NCBI GenBank assembly: GCA_964573885.1
Contig: CAZNLL010000055.1
Location: 1 to 22,528 of the forward strand
Direction of reading: 5' to 3'
Length of the DNA stretch: 22,528 nucleotides
Source of the DNA: CAZNLL01 sp964573885
Lineage (GTDB): Bacteria > Desulfobacterota > DSM-4660 > Desulfatiglandales > Desulfatiglandaceae
Shown here one piece after another: positions 16,075-22,528 of the stretch. The notes below the pieces were generated by a model. The model had not been told where the DNA came from. It saw only the letters and a program-made list of their open reading frames with translations, and made no database searches. Position 1 is the first letter of the stretch. Every line of letters starts with the position of its first letter. The translations under genes were made by a program, and so were the position numbers.

Positions 16075-16112
16075 CGCCCCCACGGGGGCGAGGTGTCCAT
16101 GCCAAAAGCATG
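16075..16112 (-). promoter_or_regulatory. Two tandem hairpins between hisD-like and gcvH-like genes
   Basis: In the 87 bp gap the minus-strand RNA can form CATGC-N5-GCATG (16112-16098) and then a GC-rich hairpin, CGCCCC-CGTG-GGGGCG (16090-16075). No U-run follows the second stem, so it is not a standard intrinsic terminator. It may instead stabilise or process the message upstream of the strong GcvH ribosome site. The fold is predicted by eye only. Confidence 0.4.
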
Positions 16113-16122
16113 TGGATCGAAC

Positions 16123-17436
16123 CTATTGGGTCTCCCCTTCCCGGAACCTGGCCCTTACGGCCCTGGCATGAATGGGCAGCCCCTCCGCCTCGGCCAGGGT
16201 GACCACCGTGTCTTTCAGACGGGCCAGGCCTTCCCTGCTCAAATACTGAAAGGTGGGTTTTTTGAGAAAATCATCCACGGACAGGCCGGAGAACATGCGG
16301 GCGCACTGCCCTGTGGGGAGCACATGGTTGGTCCCCGAGGCGTAATCCCCCACGGGCACCGGAGCGAAAGTCCCCAGGAAAATGGAACCCGCGTGCCTGA
16401 TCCTGTTCAGGGTGATAAAGGGATCTTCGGTCAGGATCTGGAGATGCTCGGCGGCGTATTCGTTGGTGAAATCAACGGCCTGGTCCATATCCCCGGCGAT
16501 AAGCACGTAGGAGTGCTTTGCCAGGGAGGAGGCAAAGATCTCCTTCCTGGGAAGGGATTCGTATTCCCTTTCAATAATACGGCATACCCTTTCCGCGATC
16601 TCCTCCGAGGTGGTGACCAGCACCGCCGCTGAATCAGGGTCATGCTCTGTTTGAGACAGGAAATCCAGGGCAATCAGTTCCGGATCTCCGCTATGGTCCG
16701 AGAGGATCAAGGCCTCGCTGGGACCTGCGGGAGAGTCAATGTCCACCTGTCCATAAACCAGCATCTTGGCGGCGGTGACATATTTGTTGCCGGGTCCCAC
16801 GATTTTATCCACCCTGGGCAAAACCTCGGTCCCGAAAGCCAGGCCCGCCACGCCCCATGGGCCTCCCACCTTAAAGATCCGGTCGCAGCCGGCCAGATCC
16901 GCGGCTACCAGGGTGGCCGGGTTGGCCTTCATGCCCTTTCCCGGCGGAGTCACGGCCACCACCTCGGCGACCCCCGCGACCTTGGCGGGAAGGACCGTCA
17001 TGAGAATGGAGCTGGGATAGGCCGCGGTACCCCCCGGAATATAGCATCCCACCACGTCCATGGGCCTGGTGATACGCCCGGCCAGGATCCCCTCCGTCAC
17101 CTCCACGGACCACATGTCCCGCTCCAGCTGGGCCTGATGGAACCGGGTGATGTTCCGGGCCGCCCTTTTCAGGCACTCAACCACCTCGGGATCCACCTGA
17201 TTATAAGCCTCTTGGATCTCCGCAGGGGTCACCTCCAGGTCCGCGGGGGAGATATCCTCCTTGTGCTTTTTGTAATGTTCCAAGGCCACGGCATCGCCCC
17301 GAGATTTCACATCGGCCACGATTTTCCGGACGTCTTCGTACACGGAGGAGATATCCTCCATGGATCTTTCCATGATGACCTTGCGCCTCTCGGGGCCCAG
17401 ATCATCAATCCTCTCCGGTCTCAATTCTATATCCAA
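16123..17436 (-). CDS. hisD: Histidinol dehydrogenase family protein (HisD or HisD paralog)
   Basis: HisD oxidises histidinol to histidine in two NAD-dependent steps. This 437-residue protein keeps the zinc and catalytic residues: Gln262 and His265 (SQTEHD), Glu330 and His331 (YAAEHL), Asp364 (GDYASGTNHVLP), Glu418 and His423 (AEGLPIH). The GCYIPGGTAAYPSS and VGPGN (Asn217) segments are normal. However, in the usual GGAQAIAALA motif the NAD-contacting Gln is replaced by Trp194 (KVGGPWGVAGLAFGTE), so cofactor or substrate use may differ. The start is TTG 17436, because GGAGGAGAAGG lies eight bases upstream; the TTG five codons earlier lacks a ribosome site. No other his genes are in the window, and the gene lies between a NUDIX hydrolase and the lipoyl module. 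A sulfopropanediol-dehydrogenase-like (HpsN) role is another possibility. Confidence 0.85.
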   Translation of the reverse strand: MDIELRPERIDDLGPERRKVIMERSMEDISSVYEDVRKIVADVKSRGDAVALEHYKKHKEDISPADLEVTPAEIQEAYNQVDPEVVECLKRAARNITRFHQAQLERDMWSVEVTEGILAGRITRPMDVVGCYIPGGTAAYPSSILMTVLPAKVAGVAEVVAVTPPGKGMKANPATLVAADLAGCDRIFKVGGPWGVAGLAFGTEVLPRVDKIVGPGNKYVTAAKMLVYGQVDIDSPAGPSEALILSDHSGDPELIALDFLSQTEHDPDSAAVLVTTSEEIAERVCRIIEREYESLPRKEIFASSLAKHSYVLIAGDMDQAVDFTNEYAAEHLQILTEDPFITLNRIRHAGSIFLGTFAPVPVGDYASGTNHVLPTGQCARMFSGLSVDDFLKKPTFQYLSREGLARLKDTVVTLAEAEGLPIHARAVRARFREGETQ

Positions 17437-17455
17437 TGCCTTCTCCTCCAATGAT

Positions 17456-17962
17456 CTACAAACGCATAAAGTCTTTCAGGGCGTCCACGGTGCTTTGAAA
17501 GGCCAGGTCCTTCCAGGGGATCTGGTCTCCAGAAAAGAGCCCGGCTTCAGCGGTCTCATCCCCGGGCACGAGCTCTCCCGCCAGATACTGGGCCACATAG
17601 ACAACGACCACCGGAATCTTGCCCGTATAGGAATAAACCCCCAGCAGCCTCTGGATCCGGGTCTTAAGGCCGCATTCCTCTTCTGTCTCCCTTACCGCAG
17701 CCGCCTTCACTTCTTCCCCGCGATCTACATACCCTCCCGGGATGACCCACTTCCCCTTTTGCGGCTCAATGTCCCGTTTGAGAAGGACGATTTTTCCATC
17801 CACTTCCACGATGTTGCAAGCCACCACCTTGGGGTCCAGGTAGAAGACAAAATCACAGGCCGAGCACACCAGCCTGGGCGGCTCATTCTCTTTTAAGGTG
17901 GTCGTTCTCAGCTCCTTGCCGCAGACCGGGCAAAAGCGCAGTTCCGGGTCATGATGATGCAT
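17456..17962 (-). CDS. Zinc-ribbon NUDIX hydrolase
   Basis: This 168-residue cytoplasmic hydrolase should cleave a nucleoside-diphosphate-linked substrate, which cannot be named from sequence. The N-terminus holds a zinc ribbon, FCPVCG then, 18 residues on, CSACDF, as in NudC-like and ADP-ribose-type NUDIX proteins. The NUDIX box is complete (GGYVDRGEEVKAAAVRETEE then ECGL), fitting GX5EX7REUXEEXGU. The start is uncertain: ATG 17962 is used, but a GTG at 17974 lies nearer to an AAGGAG element (two bases away, too close; 14 bases from the ATG). It ends 19 bp before the hisD-like gene and probably shares its transcript. Confidence 0.85.
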   Translation of the reverse strand: MHHHDPELRFCPVCGKELRTTTLKENEPPRLVCSACDFVFYLDPKVVACNIVEVDGKIVLLKRDIEPQKGKWVIPGGYVDRGEEVKAAAVRETEEECGLKTRIQRLLGVYSYTGKIPVVVVYVAQYLAGELVPGDETAEAGLFSGDQIPWKDLAFQSTVDALKDFMRL

Positions 17963-18035
17963 ATTATTGGGCACTTCTCCTTCATACCCCCCTGTCTTGG
18001 GTCGGGATACTCCCGTTTCAGAGGGTCATCAAAAA

Positions 18036-18064
18036 ATTTTAGTATTCAATAGCGGGTTTTGGAA
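18036..18064 (-). promoter_or_regulatory. Weak candidate promoter upstream of NUDIX-hisD-gcvH-lplA unit
   Basis: In the 106 bp gap after chaN the minus strand reads TTCCAA (18064-18059), 17 bases, then TAAAAT (18041-18036), five of six matches to the -10 consensus but only three of six at -35. This is the best AT-rich candidate in the gap. Read-through from chaN remains possible. Confidence 0.3.
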
Positions 18065-18080
18065 GTTTTTTCCACCTTTT

Positions 18081-19073
18081 TCACCGGTCCCCGGCGGAGC
18101 CCATTTTCTCAAAATGTCTCTCCACCTTTGGGTGACCCCTGGGGTGGGCGGGGAAAGGCCTTTGTGAACAGTGGCCCGTAAACCAGATATAGTCGGCCGC
18201 CTCCCGGGAGATTTTTACCGGTCCTGTCAGGGGATAGAGGACCACCGTCGCCATGGTGACCGGTATGCGCTCCCCCGTTCTTTCCGGAATCCCGAACCGG
18301 TCAACAATGTGACCGTTACCTGCAAAAACCACCATTTTCTCTTTGTGATCCCTCAAATAACGGGCAATCTCTTGGGCCATGGTATCTTCCCACGCACACT
18401 GGGCCTGGTAGAAAAACTCAAAACGCTTCAAATCCCTGTGGCTGTGACGCTTAAAAACGTCCGCAAGATAAGCCCGGTGCCTTTCATTTTCCAACCGGAT
18501 GTCCTCCGCCAACTGCCGGCGTTCATCCGGCTCAAGACTGCCCAGGCCGGAACGGGCCACCTTTCTCACAATCTTGTTGGGGGCATTCAAGGCCAGGACT
18601 TTCCCTCCACCTTGTTTTGCGAGCAGAATGAGGGGCCGGTAAAAACGGTATCCGTAGCCCCATTGTTTGTGCCACTCCACCTCCTCCAAAAAGGCCTCTT
18701 CCGTGGAATCGCCCTGAAGATACCTGTCTATGACCGGCTGCTTGGGCCAAGGGAAAAATTCCATGGCCACGGCCACAGGCCCGTAACGGGCCATCAATCC
18801 CTGTAGTATCTGAACCTCTAACAAGTGATGTTCAGGATTATCGTGGACCTCCCCCACGAAGATGAGTTCACTGGATCCGAGCTTATCCATGAGGGTCTCA
18901 AAGGACAGGGCCTTGCCTGTCTCAACATGGACGATCTGTCCGATTCGAAAAGGAGACGGTGCTCCTTCCACGTGAGCCACAGGCAGCCTGGGCGGTTTGA
19001 TAGAACACCCTCCTACGGCCAGGGCCAGAAGCATGAATACCAGGGTATGAATGGGGAAAGGGTTCTTCGCCAT
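18081..19073 (-). CDS. chaN: ChaN-family lipoprotein (DUF399)
   Basis: This 330-residue envelope lipoprotein belongs to the ChaN family, whose members bind haem and may act in iron uptake. The signal peptide ends in a lipobox, VGG|Cys23, and Ser24 at +2 favours outer-membrane sorting. Family motifs are LIFVGEVHDNPEHHLLEVQI (about 69-88), VAMEFFPWPKQPVID, and near the C-terminus VVFAGNGHIVDRFGIPERTG. An ATG start with a GAAGGGAC element immediately upstream is accepted. It is divergent from the GNAT gene across 253 bp. It may be transcribed separately from the NUDIX gene 118 bp downstream of it. No iron-uptake genes are adjacent, so the physiological partner is unknown. Confidence 0.85.
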   Translation of the reverse strand: MAKNPFPIHTLVFMLLALAVGGCSIKPPRLPVAHVEGAPSPFRIGQIVHVETGKALSFETLMDKLGSSELIFVGEVHDNPEHHLLEVQILQGLMARYGPVAVAMEFFPWPKQPVIDRYLQGDSTEEAFLEEVEWHKQWGYGYRFYRPLILLAKQGGGKVLALNAPNKIVRKVARSGLGSLEPDERRQLAEDIRLENERHRAYLADVFKRHSHRDLKRFEFFYQAQCAWEDTMAQEIARYLRDHKEKMVVFAGNGHIVDRFGIPERTGERIPVTMATVVLYPLTGPVKISREAADYIWFTGHCSQRPFPAHPRGHPKVERHFEKMGSAGDR

Positions 19074-19184
19074 GTCCCTTCAAGACCTCTGGGCTCCCAC
19101 CCCCTTCGGCCTTCTCCGTGGGGCCGGAGCAGAAAGGCCATTTCTGGATGGAAACCACCTGTCATTTAGCGTATACTGGTTCAC

Positions 19185-19212
19185 ATTATAACATGACACA
19201 CCGGGATTTCCA
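19185..19212 (-). promoter_or_regulatory. Candidate chaN promoter
   Basis: The minus strand carries a perfect -10 box TATAAT (19190-19185), with TGGAAA (19212-19207), four of six matches to -35, 16 bases upstream. The predicted start near 19178 gives a 5' leader of about 105 bases before chaN, containing small GC hairpins. Confidence 0.4.
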
Positions 19213-19262
19213 GTCCCTCGAATCCCCGGGCTCAACCTTGAGGCGGGTATGGCCCGAGGGAA

Positions 19263-19299
19263 CCTGCCCAAAGGCTTGAGGCAGGGGCGCTCCTATAAT
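19263..19299 (+). promoter_or_regulatory. Candidate promoter with inverted repeat ahead of the GNAT gene
   Basis: A perfect TATAAT lies at 19294-19299, 27 bases before the GNAT start, but no good -35 is correctly spaced. Just upstream, CCTGCC-N11-GGCAGG (19263-19285) is an inverted repeat that could be an operator replacing a strong -35. Evidence is by eye only. Confidence 0.3.
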
Positions 19300-19326
19300 T
19301 TCAAAACGAGGTGGAAGAGATGAACC

Positions 19327-19914
19327 ATGTCGCATGACAGGGACATAAAAGACATCCTCAAGGATTATCCCAAGGAGGTGATTCTTAAAGACGGGACCGG
19401 GGCCACCCTCCGGCCACTCAGCGAGGGAGATGAAAAGCCCCTTGAAGATATGTTCAAACGATTTCCGGCCCATGAGTTGTGGTTTTTGAATCTCGATCTG
19501 TCCAGGCCGGGACTTATTGAGGGATGGATAAAGAACCTGGACCCGAACCGTGTCATTTCCATTGTGGCCTTGCTGGAGGGACGTATCATTGCCAATGCCG
19601 CCCTCATGAAAAAGATGTACGGGTCCAAGAGTCACATCGGCAAAATCAGAATCGCCGTTGACCCCTCTTTTCGTGAGATCCGGCTCGGGACCTGGATGCT
19701 CCTTGACTTGGTTAACCTGGGCATGTCGATCGGCCTGAAGCTTTTGGTCATGCGCCTGGTCCGGGACCGGGACGCCTCGGTCATCACCGGGGTCAGAAAG
19801 CTTGATTTCGTGGAGAGGGCGGTCCTAAAAAACTACGTTCTAGACAGGGATGGAGGGCCTCATGACCTGGTCATTATGACCAAGCGCCTCCACACTGAAT
19901 GGGACGATTTTTAG
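19327..19914 (+). CDS. GNAT-family N-acetyltransferase-like protein
   Basis: This 195-residue protein resembles GNAT acyl-CoA-dependent acetyltransferases. The core is a beta-strand at about 75-95 (RVISIVALLEGRIIANAALM), then IGKIRIAVDPSFREIRLGTW (about 104-123), which corresponds to motif A. The pyrophosphate-binding loop is degenerate: REIRLGTW where RGxGIGxx is usual. The C-terminus (RKLDFVERAVLKNYVLDRDG) matches the 'GF...g' and final-strand pattern. The substrate is unknown. ATG 19327 is preceded by GAGGTGGAAGAG. It is separated from uvrC by a single base, so the two are probably co-translated; a regulatory or DNA-damage link is only a guess. Confidence 0.75.
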   Translation: MSHDRDIKDILKDYPKEVILKDGTGATLRPLSEGDEKPLEDMFKRFPAHELWFLNLDLSRPGLIEGWIKNLDPNRVISIVALLEGRIIANAALMKKMYGSKSHIGKIRIAVDPSFREIRLGTWMLLDLVNLGMSIGLKLLVMRLVRDRDASVITGVRKLDFVERAVLKNYVLDRDGGPHDLVIMTKRLHTEWDDF

Positions 19915-19915
19915 A

Positions 19916-21787
19916 ATGCCCGAGGACAAACAAAGCCCGTATGAACTGGACCCCCAGAGGCTCAAGCAGGTCCTGCCCGAGGGCCCGGGGGTTTACCGTT
20001 TTAAGGACGGTTCCGGCCGTGTGATTTATGTGGGAAAGGCCAAAAACCTGAAAAAGAGGGTCCTCTCCTATTTCAAACCCCTGAACCTCCTCCCCCATAA
20101 GACAGCCCTCATGATGCAGAAGGCCTCCGGTCTGGATTTTATCCTCACCGCCACCGAGAAAGAGGCCTTTATCCTTGAAAGCAACCTGATCAAGAAATTC
20201 ATTCCCCGTTATAATGTCATTCTCAGGGATGATAAACGCTATCCCTGTCTCAGGCTCGATATAACCGAGCCTTACCCCCGTCTCACCATCGTCAGAAAAA
20301 TCAAAAAGGACGGTGCCCTCTATTTCGGTCCCTTTTCTTCGGCCAATTCCGTACGGAGGACCCTTAAGGTGATTGACCGGGTCTTTCAACTCCGAAAATG
20401 CAAGGGCAAAGGACTGCCCAAAAACGAGCGGCCCTGTCTCAATTTCCAGTTGAGCCTCTGCCTCGGGCCTTGCGCCCACCCTGTTTCGCCGGAGGAGTAC
20501 AATGAGCTTGTCCGCCAGGTCAGGCTCTTTCTGGAAGGTAGGAATAGAGAACTGACTGAGGAATTAAAAAGGGCCATGACCGGGGCGGCACAAAAAATGG
20601 ATTTTGAGCGGGCCGCCCGTATAAGGGACAAAATTCGGGCCATAGAGCGGACCGTGGAACGGCAGCGGATGGTTTCCGCCCATATGGAGGATCAAGATGT
20701 GATCGGTTTGGCCCACCGGGGGGACCTGTTTCAAGTGCTCATCCTCTTCGTCAGGAAGGGCTACGTGGTTGGAGACCGCCATTACCTGGTCAAAGACCGG
20801 GGAGGAACCCCTTCTGAGGTCATGGAAGCCTTTTTGAAGCAGTATTACCCCCGGGAATCCTTTATCCCTCCAAAGATCCTCATTTCCGAGGCCGTGGAAG
20901 ATCTCCCCGCCATCACGGAAGGGCTTTGCGAACTCTCCGGGAGGAAGGTGACCATTTACAGGCCCCAAAAGGGGGAGAAGCGCAGACTGGTGGAGACCGC
21001 CCTGGCTAATGCAAAAAGCCTGATCGAGGGCCAGAGGGAAACTGAAGGGGCGGACGTCTTGGCCATGGCCCGCGCCATGTTGCACCTAAAGGCGACACCA
21101 AGGACCATAGAGGGGATTGACATCTCAAATCTTTATGGAGACATGGCGGTGGGAACCATTGTCTCTTTTATGGATGGGCTGCCCCACAAAGCGGGTTATC
21201 GCAATTACAGGATAAGGGTCGTGGACGGCATCGACGACTATGCCATGATGGCAGAGGTGATAGAAAGGCGCCTCAACAAGGGCTTTCCCCCTGACCTCTT
21301 TCTCGTGGACGGCGGCAGGGGCCATCTCTCGGCGGTAAAACGGGCCGTGGAGCGCCACGGAAGCCATGAAAAGGGGCCTTGCCCCGAGGTGGTAGCCATC
21401 GCCAAAGGAGATGGGGAGGGCGAGCAAAAACGGGACAAGATATACCTGCCGGGCCGAAAAAACCCGTTGATTCTCTCCCTGGATCATCCCCTACTCCTCC
21501 TGCTTATGCGCATCCGTGACGAGGCCCATCGGCGCGCCATATCTTATCACCGCAAAAAGAGAGGCAAGGACTTCACCGGCTCGGATCTGGATAAAATTCC
21601 CGGCATAGGGGCCAAAAGAAAAGCCATTTTACTCAACCATTTCAAAGACATAAACAGCATCCGACGGGCCAGTCCGGAAGCGCTGGCCCGGGTCCCGGGG
21701 ATTGCCCCTTCCTTGGCCCAAAGCATTGTCTCATTTTTTGAGGCTGCAAATAGGCAAGAGGCTGAAAAAGCGAACCAATTGGGTTGA
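19916..21787 (+). CDS. uvrC: UvrABC excinuclease subunit C
   Basis: UvrC makes both incisions flanking DNA lesions in nucleotide excision repair. This 623-residue protein has the full domain order. The GIY-YIG nuclease is at about 22-100 (GVYRFKDG and YVGKAKNLKKR). A cysteine cluster follows (Cys162, Cys174, Cys182, Cys186; RPCLNFQLSLCLGPC), then a UVR helical hairpin at about 205-245. The RNase H-like endonuclease is at about 390-540 (EGIDISNLYGDMAVG with Asp402, and LVDGG with Asp465). Two helix-hairpin-helix motifs lie at about 560-612 (IPGIGAKRKAILL and VPGIAPSLAQSI). Length is normal. It starts one base after the GNAT stop. Confidence 0.97.
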   Translation: MPEDKQSPYELDPQRLKQVLPEGPGVYRFKDGSGRVIYVGKAKNLKKRVLSYFKPLNLLPHKTALMMQKASGLDFILTATEKEAFILESNLIKKFIPRYNVILRDDKRYPCLRLDITEPYPRLTIVRKIKKDGALYFGPFSSANSVRRTLKVIDRVFQLRKCKGKGLPKNERPCLNFQLSLCLGPCAHPVSPEEYNELVRQVRLFLEGRNRELTEELKRAMTGAAQKMDFERAARIRDKIRAIERTVERQRMVSAHMEDQDVIGLAHRGDLFQVLILFVRKGYVVGDRHYLVKDRGGTPSEVMEAFLKQYYPRESFIPPKILISEAVEDLPAITEGLCELSGRKVTIYRPQKGEKRRLVETALANAKSLIEGQRETEGADVLAMARAMLHLKATPRTIEGIDISNLYGDMAVGTIVSFMDGLPHKAGYRNYRIRVVDGIDDYAMMAEVIERRLNKGFPPDLFLVDGGRGHLSAVKRAVERHGSHEKGPCPEVVAIAKGDGEGEQKRDKIYLPGRKNPLILSLDHPLLLLLMRIRDEAHRRAISYHRKKRGKDFTGSDLDKIPGIGAKRKAILLNHFKDINSIRRASPEALARVPGIAPSLAQSIVSFFEAANRQEAEKANQLG

Positions 21788-21811
21788 CAGTTCCCACGTG
21801 GTTGTGATACC
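21784..21811 (+). promoter_or_regulatory. Weak candidate promoter of the M23 peptidase gene
   Basis: A perfect -35 TTGACA overlaps the uvrC stop codon (21784-21789) and is followed after 16 bases by GATACC, a poor -10. The position in the 83 bp gap is right for the next gene. Transcription may equally continue from uvrC. Confidence 0.35.
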
Positions 21812-21870
21812 AAAACCAGGATTGTTCTGGGAATACCCCTGTTGCCACGTGAACCGAAAGAGGTTTGGGT

Positions 21871-22528
21871 TTGGCTGTCAAAAAGATCACCATATTTATG
21901 GTGCCTGAGGGCGCCAAAAAGGTCAAACAGATCAGGGTTCCCAGTTTTCTGCCCTTGTTTTTGCTCCTATTCTTCCTCGCTTCAGGGGCCTTTTTCCTGT
22001 GGACCATCCAGGATTACCAAGACATAAAGGCCACCTCTCTCCGAATGGCCCGCCTCCAAGAGGAAAACCAGAAGAGAAAGAATCAATTCATGTACTTGGC
22101 CCAGCGAATTGACCAGGTCACCGAAAAGGTGCGTGAGCTGCGGGAACTGGATCGAAAGCTGAAAGTTATGGTCAACCTGGAGACCAGCGAAGACAACACG
22201 GAATATGAGGGCCTTGGCGGCTCGGATGTCAAACTCTTGGATCCCAAACATGCCATGGCCAAGACGCATAAAGACCTGGTCCGCCTCATGCATCGGTCTC
22301 TGGACCGCCTGGACAGGGAGGTCTCTTTAGGGGAACATGACAAGGCCGAGCTACACAAATTTTTGGAAAGCCAGAAGGTGCTTCTCGCCTCCACACCTTC
22401 CATTTGGCCCACAAAGGGCTGGATGAGTTCCCGCTTTGGATACCGCACCTCTCCTTTTACCGGGAAAAAGGAGTTCCACAAGGGCATCGACATCTGTGCC
22501 AGGATCAACGCCCCCATCGTGGCCCCCG
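21871..22528 (+). CDS. M23 (LytM-type) metallopeptidase, 5' part; runs off window
   Basis: The first 219 codons of an envelope peptidoglycan hydrolase are present. The start is TTG 21871, because GAGG lies seven bases upstream and the resulting N-terminus (AVKKITIFMVPEGAKKVKQI) is typical of this family. A transmembrane helix spans about 25-46 (FLPLFLLLFFLASGAFFLW), followed by a coiled coil (about 49-100). The peptidase domain begins GWMSSRFGYRTSPFTGKKEF; His203 and Asp207 (HKGID) are the first two zinc ligands of the HxxxD motif. The HxH motif lies beyond the window. It probably cleaves peptide cross-links, or acts as a MepM/NlpD-like factor in cell separation or envelope assembly; which one is not decidable here. 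Confidence 0.88.
   Translation, partial: MAVKKITIFMVPEGAKKVKQIRVPSFLPLFLLLFFLASGAFFLWTIQDYQDIKATSLRMARLQEENQKRKNQFMYLAQRIDQVTEKVRELRELDRKLKVMVNLETSEDNTEYEGLGGSDVKLLDPKHAMAKTHKDLVRLMHRSLDRLDREVSLGEHDKAELHKFLESQKVLLASTPSIWPTKGWMSSRFGYRTSPFTGKKEFHKGIDICARINAPIVAP

Noticed and set aside
16642..17454. 270-codon open frame antisense to the hisD-like gene
   Set aside because: Composition is a mirror of the HisD codons (Gly/His/Leu rich); HisD motifs on the other strand are decisive.

Overview
The window reads like a chromosomal segment of a Gram-negative, Desulfobacterota-like (former deltaproteobacterial) bacterium. The signs are a type II secretion (T2SS) operon with gspN and ExeA-like genes, a lipobox lipoprotein, moderately high GC, and a lipoate-ligase/radical-SAM/GcvH-like cluster of a kind known from sulfur-metabolising prokaryotes. 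The taxonomic guess is an inference from gene content, not a search result.

Region 1 (1-13271, + strand) is one long T2SS operon. It starts with the last codons of a probable gspF. The pseudopilin genes gspG, H, I, J and K follow, each with a recognisable prepilin-peptidase site. Next come the inner-membrane platform genes gspL and gspM, then gspN, an ExeA-type AAA+ ATPase with a peptidoglycan-binding tail, an ExeB/GspB-like membrane protein carrying TPRs, the secretin gspD (with an unusual C-terminal TPR extension) and the ATPase gspE. A small Sec-exported protein of unknown function closes the block. Gaps are short and several genes overlap or nearly touch, which fits co-transcription. No gspC or gspO is visible in the window.

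Region 2 (13276-19073, - strand) opens with chaN (lipoprotein). After a 106 bp gap comes a probable transcription unit: zinc-ribbon NUDIX hydrolase, a histidinol-dehydrogenase family protein with an altered NAD site, a GcvH-like lipoyl carrier, a lipoate-protein ligase and a BioB-like radical SAM protein. I read the last three as a non-canonical lipoate assembly module, because carrier, ligase and a possible sulfur-inserting enzyme sit together without LipA, LipB, GcvT or GcvP. A tRNA-Lys(TTT) with its own strong promoter ends the minus-strand block, convergent with region 1.

Region 3 (19327-22528, + strand) holds a GNAT-type acetyltransferase one base away from uvrC, then the 5' part of an M23 (LytM-type) envelope peptidase that runs off the window. 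A 253 bp divergent intergenic region separates it from chaN.

No insertion sequence, integrase, CRISPR array or clear pseudogene was seen, and no gene-free stretch exceeds 300 bases. The parts most worth following up are the lipoyl module with its odd GcvH and HisD relatives, and the TPR-bearing secretin and ExeB-like proteins of the T2SS.
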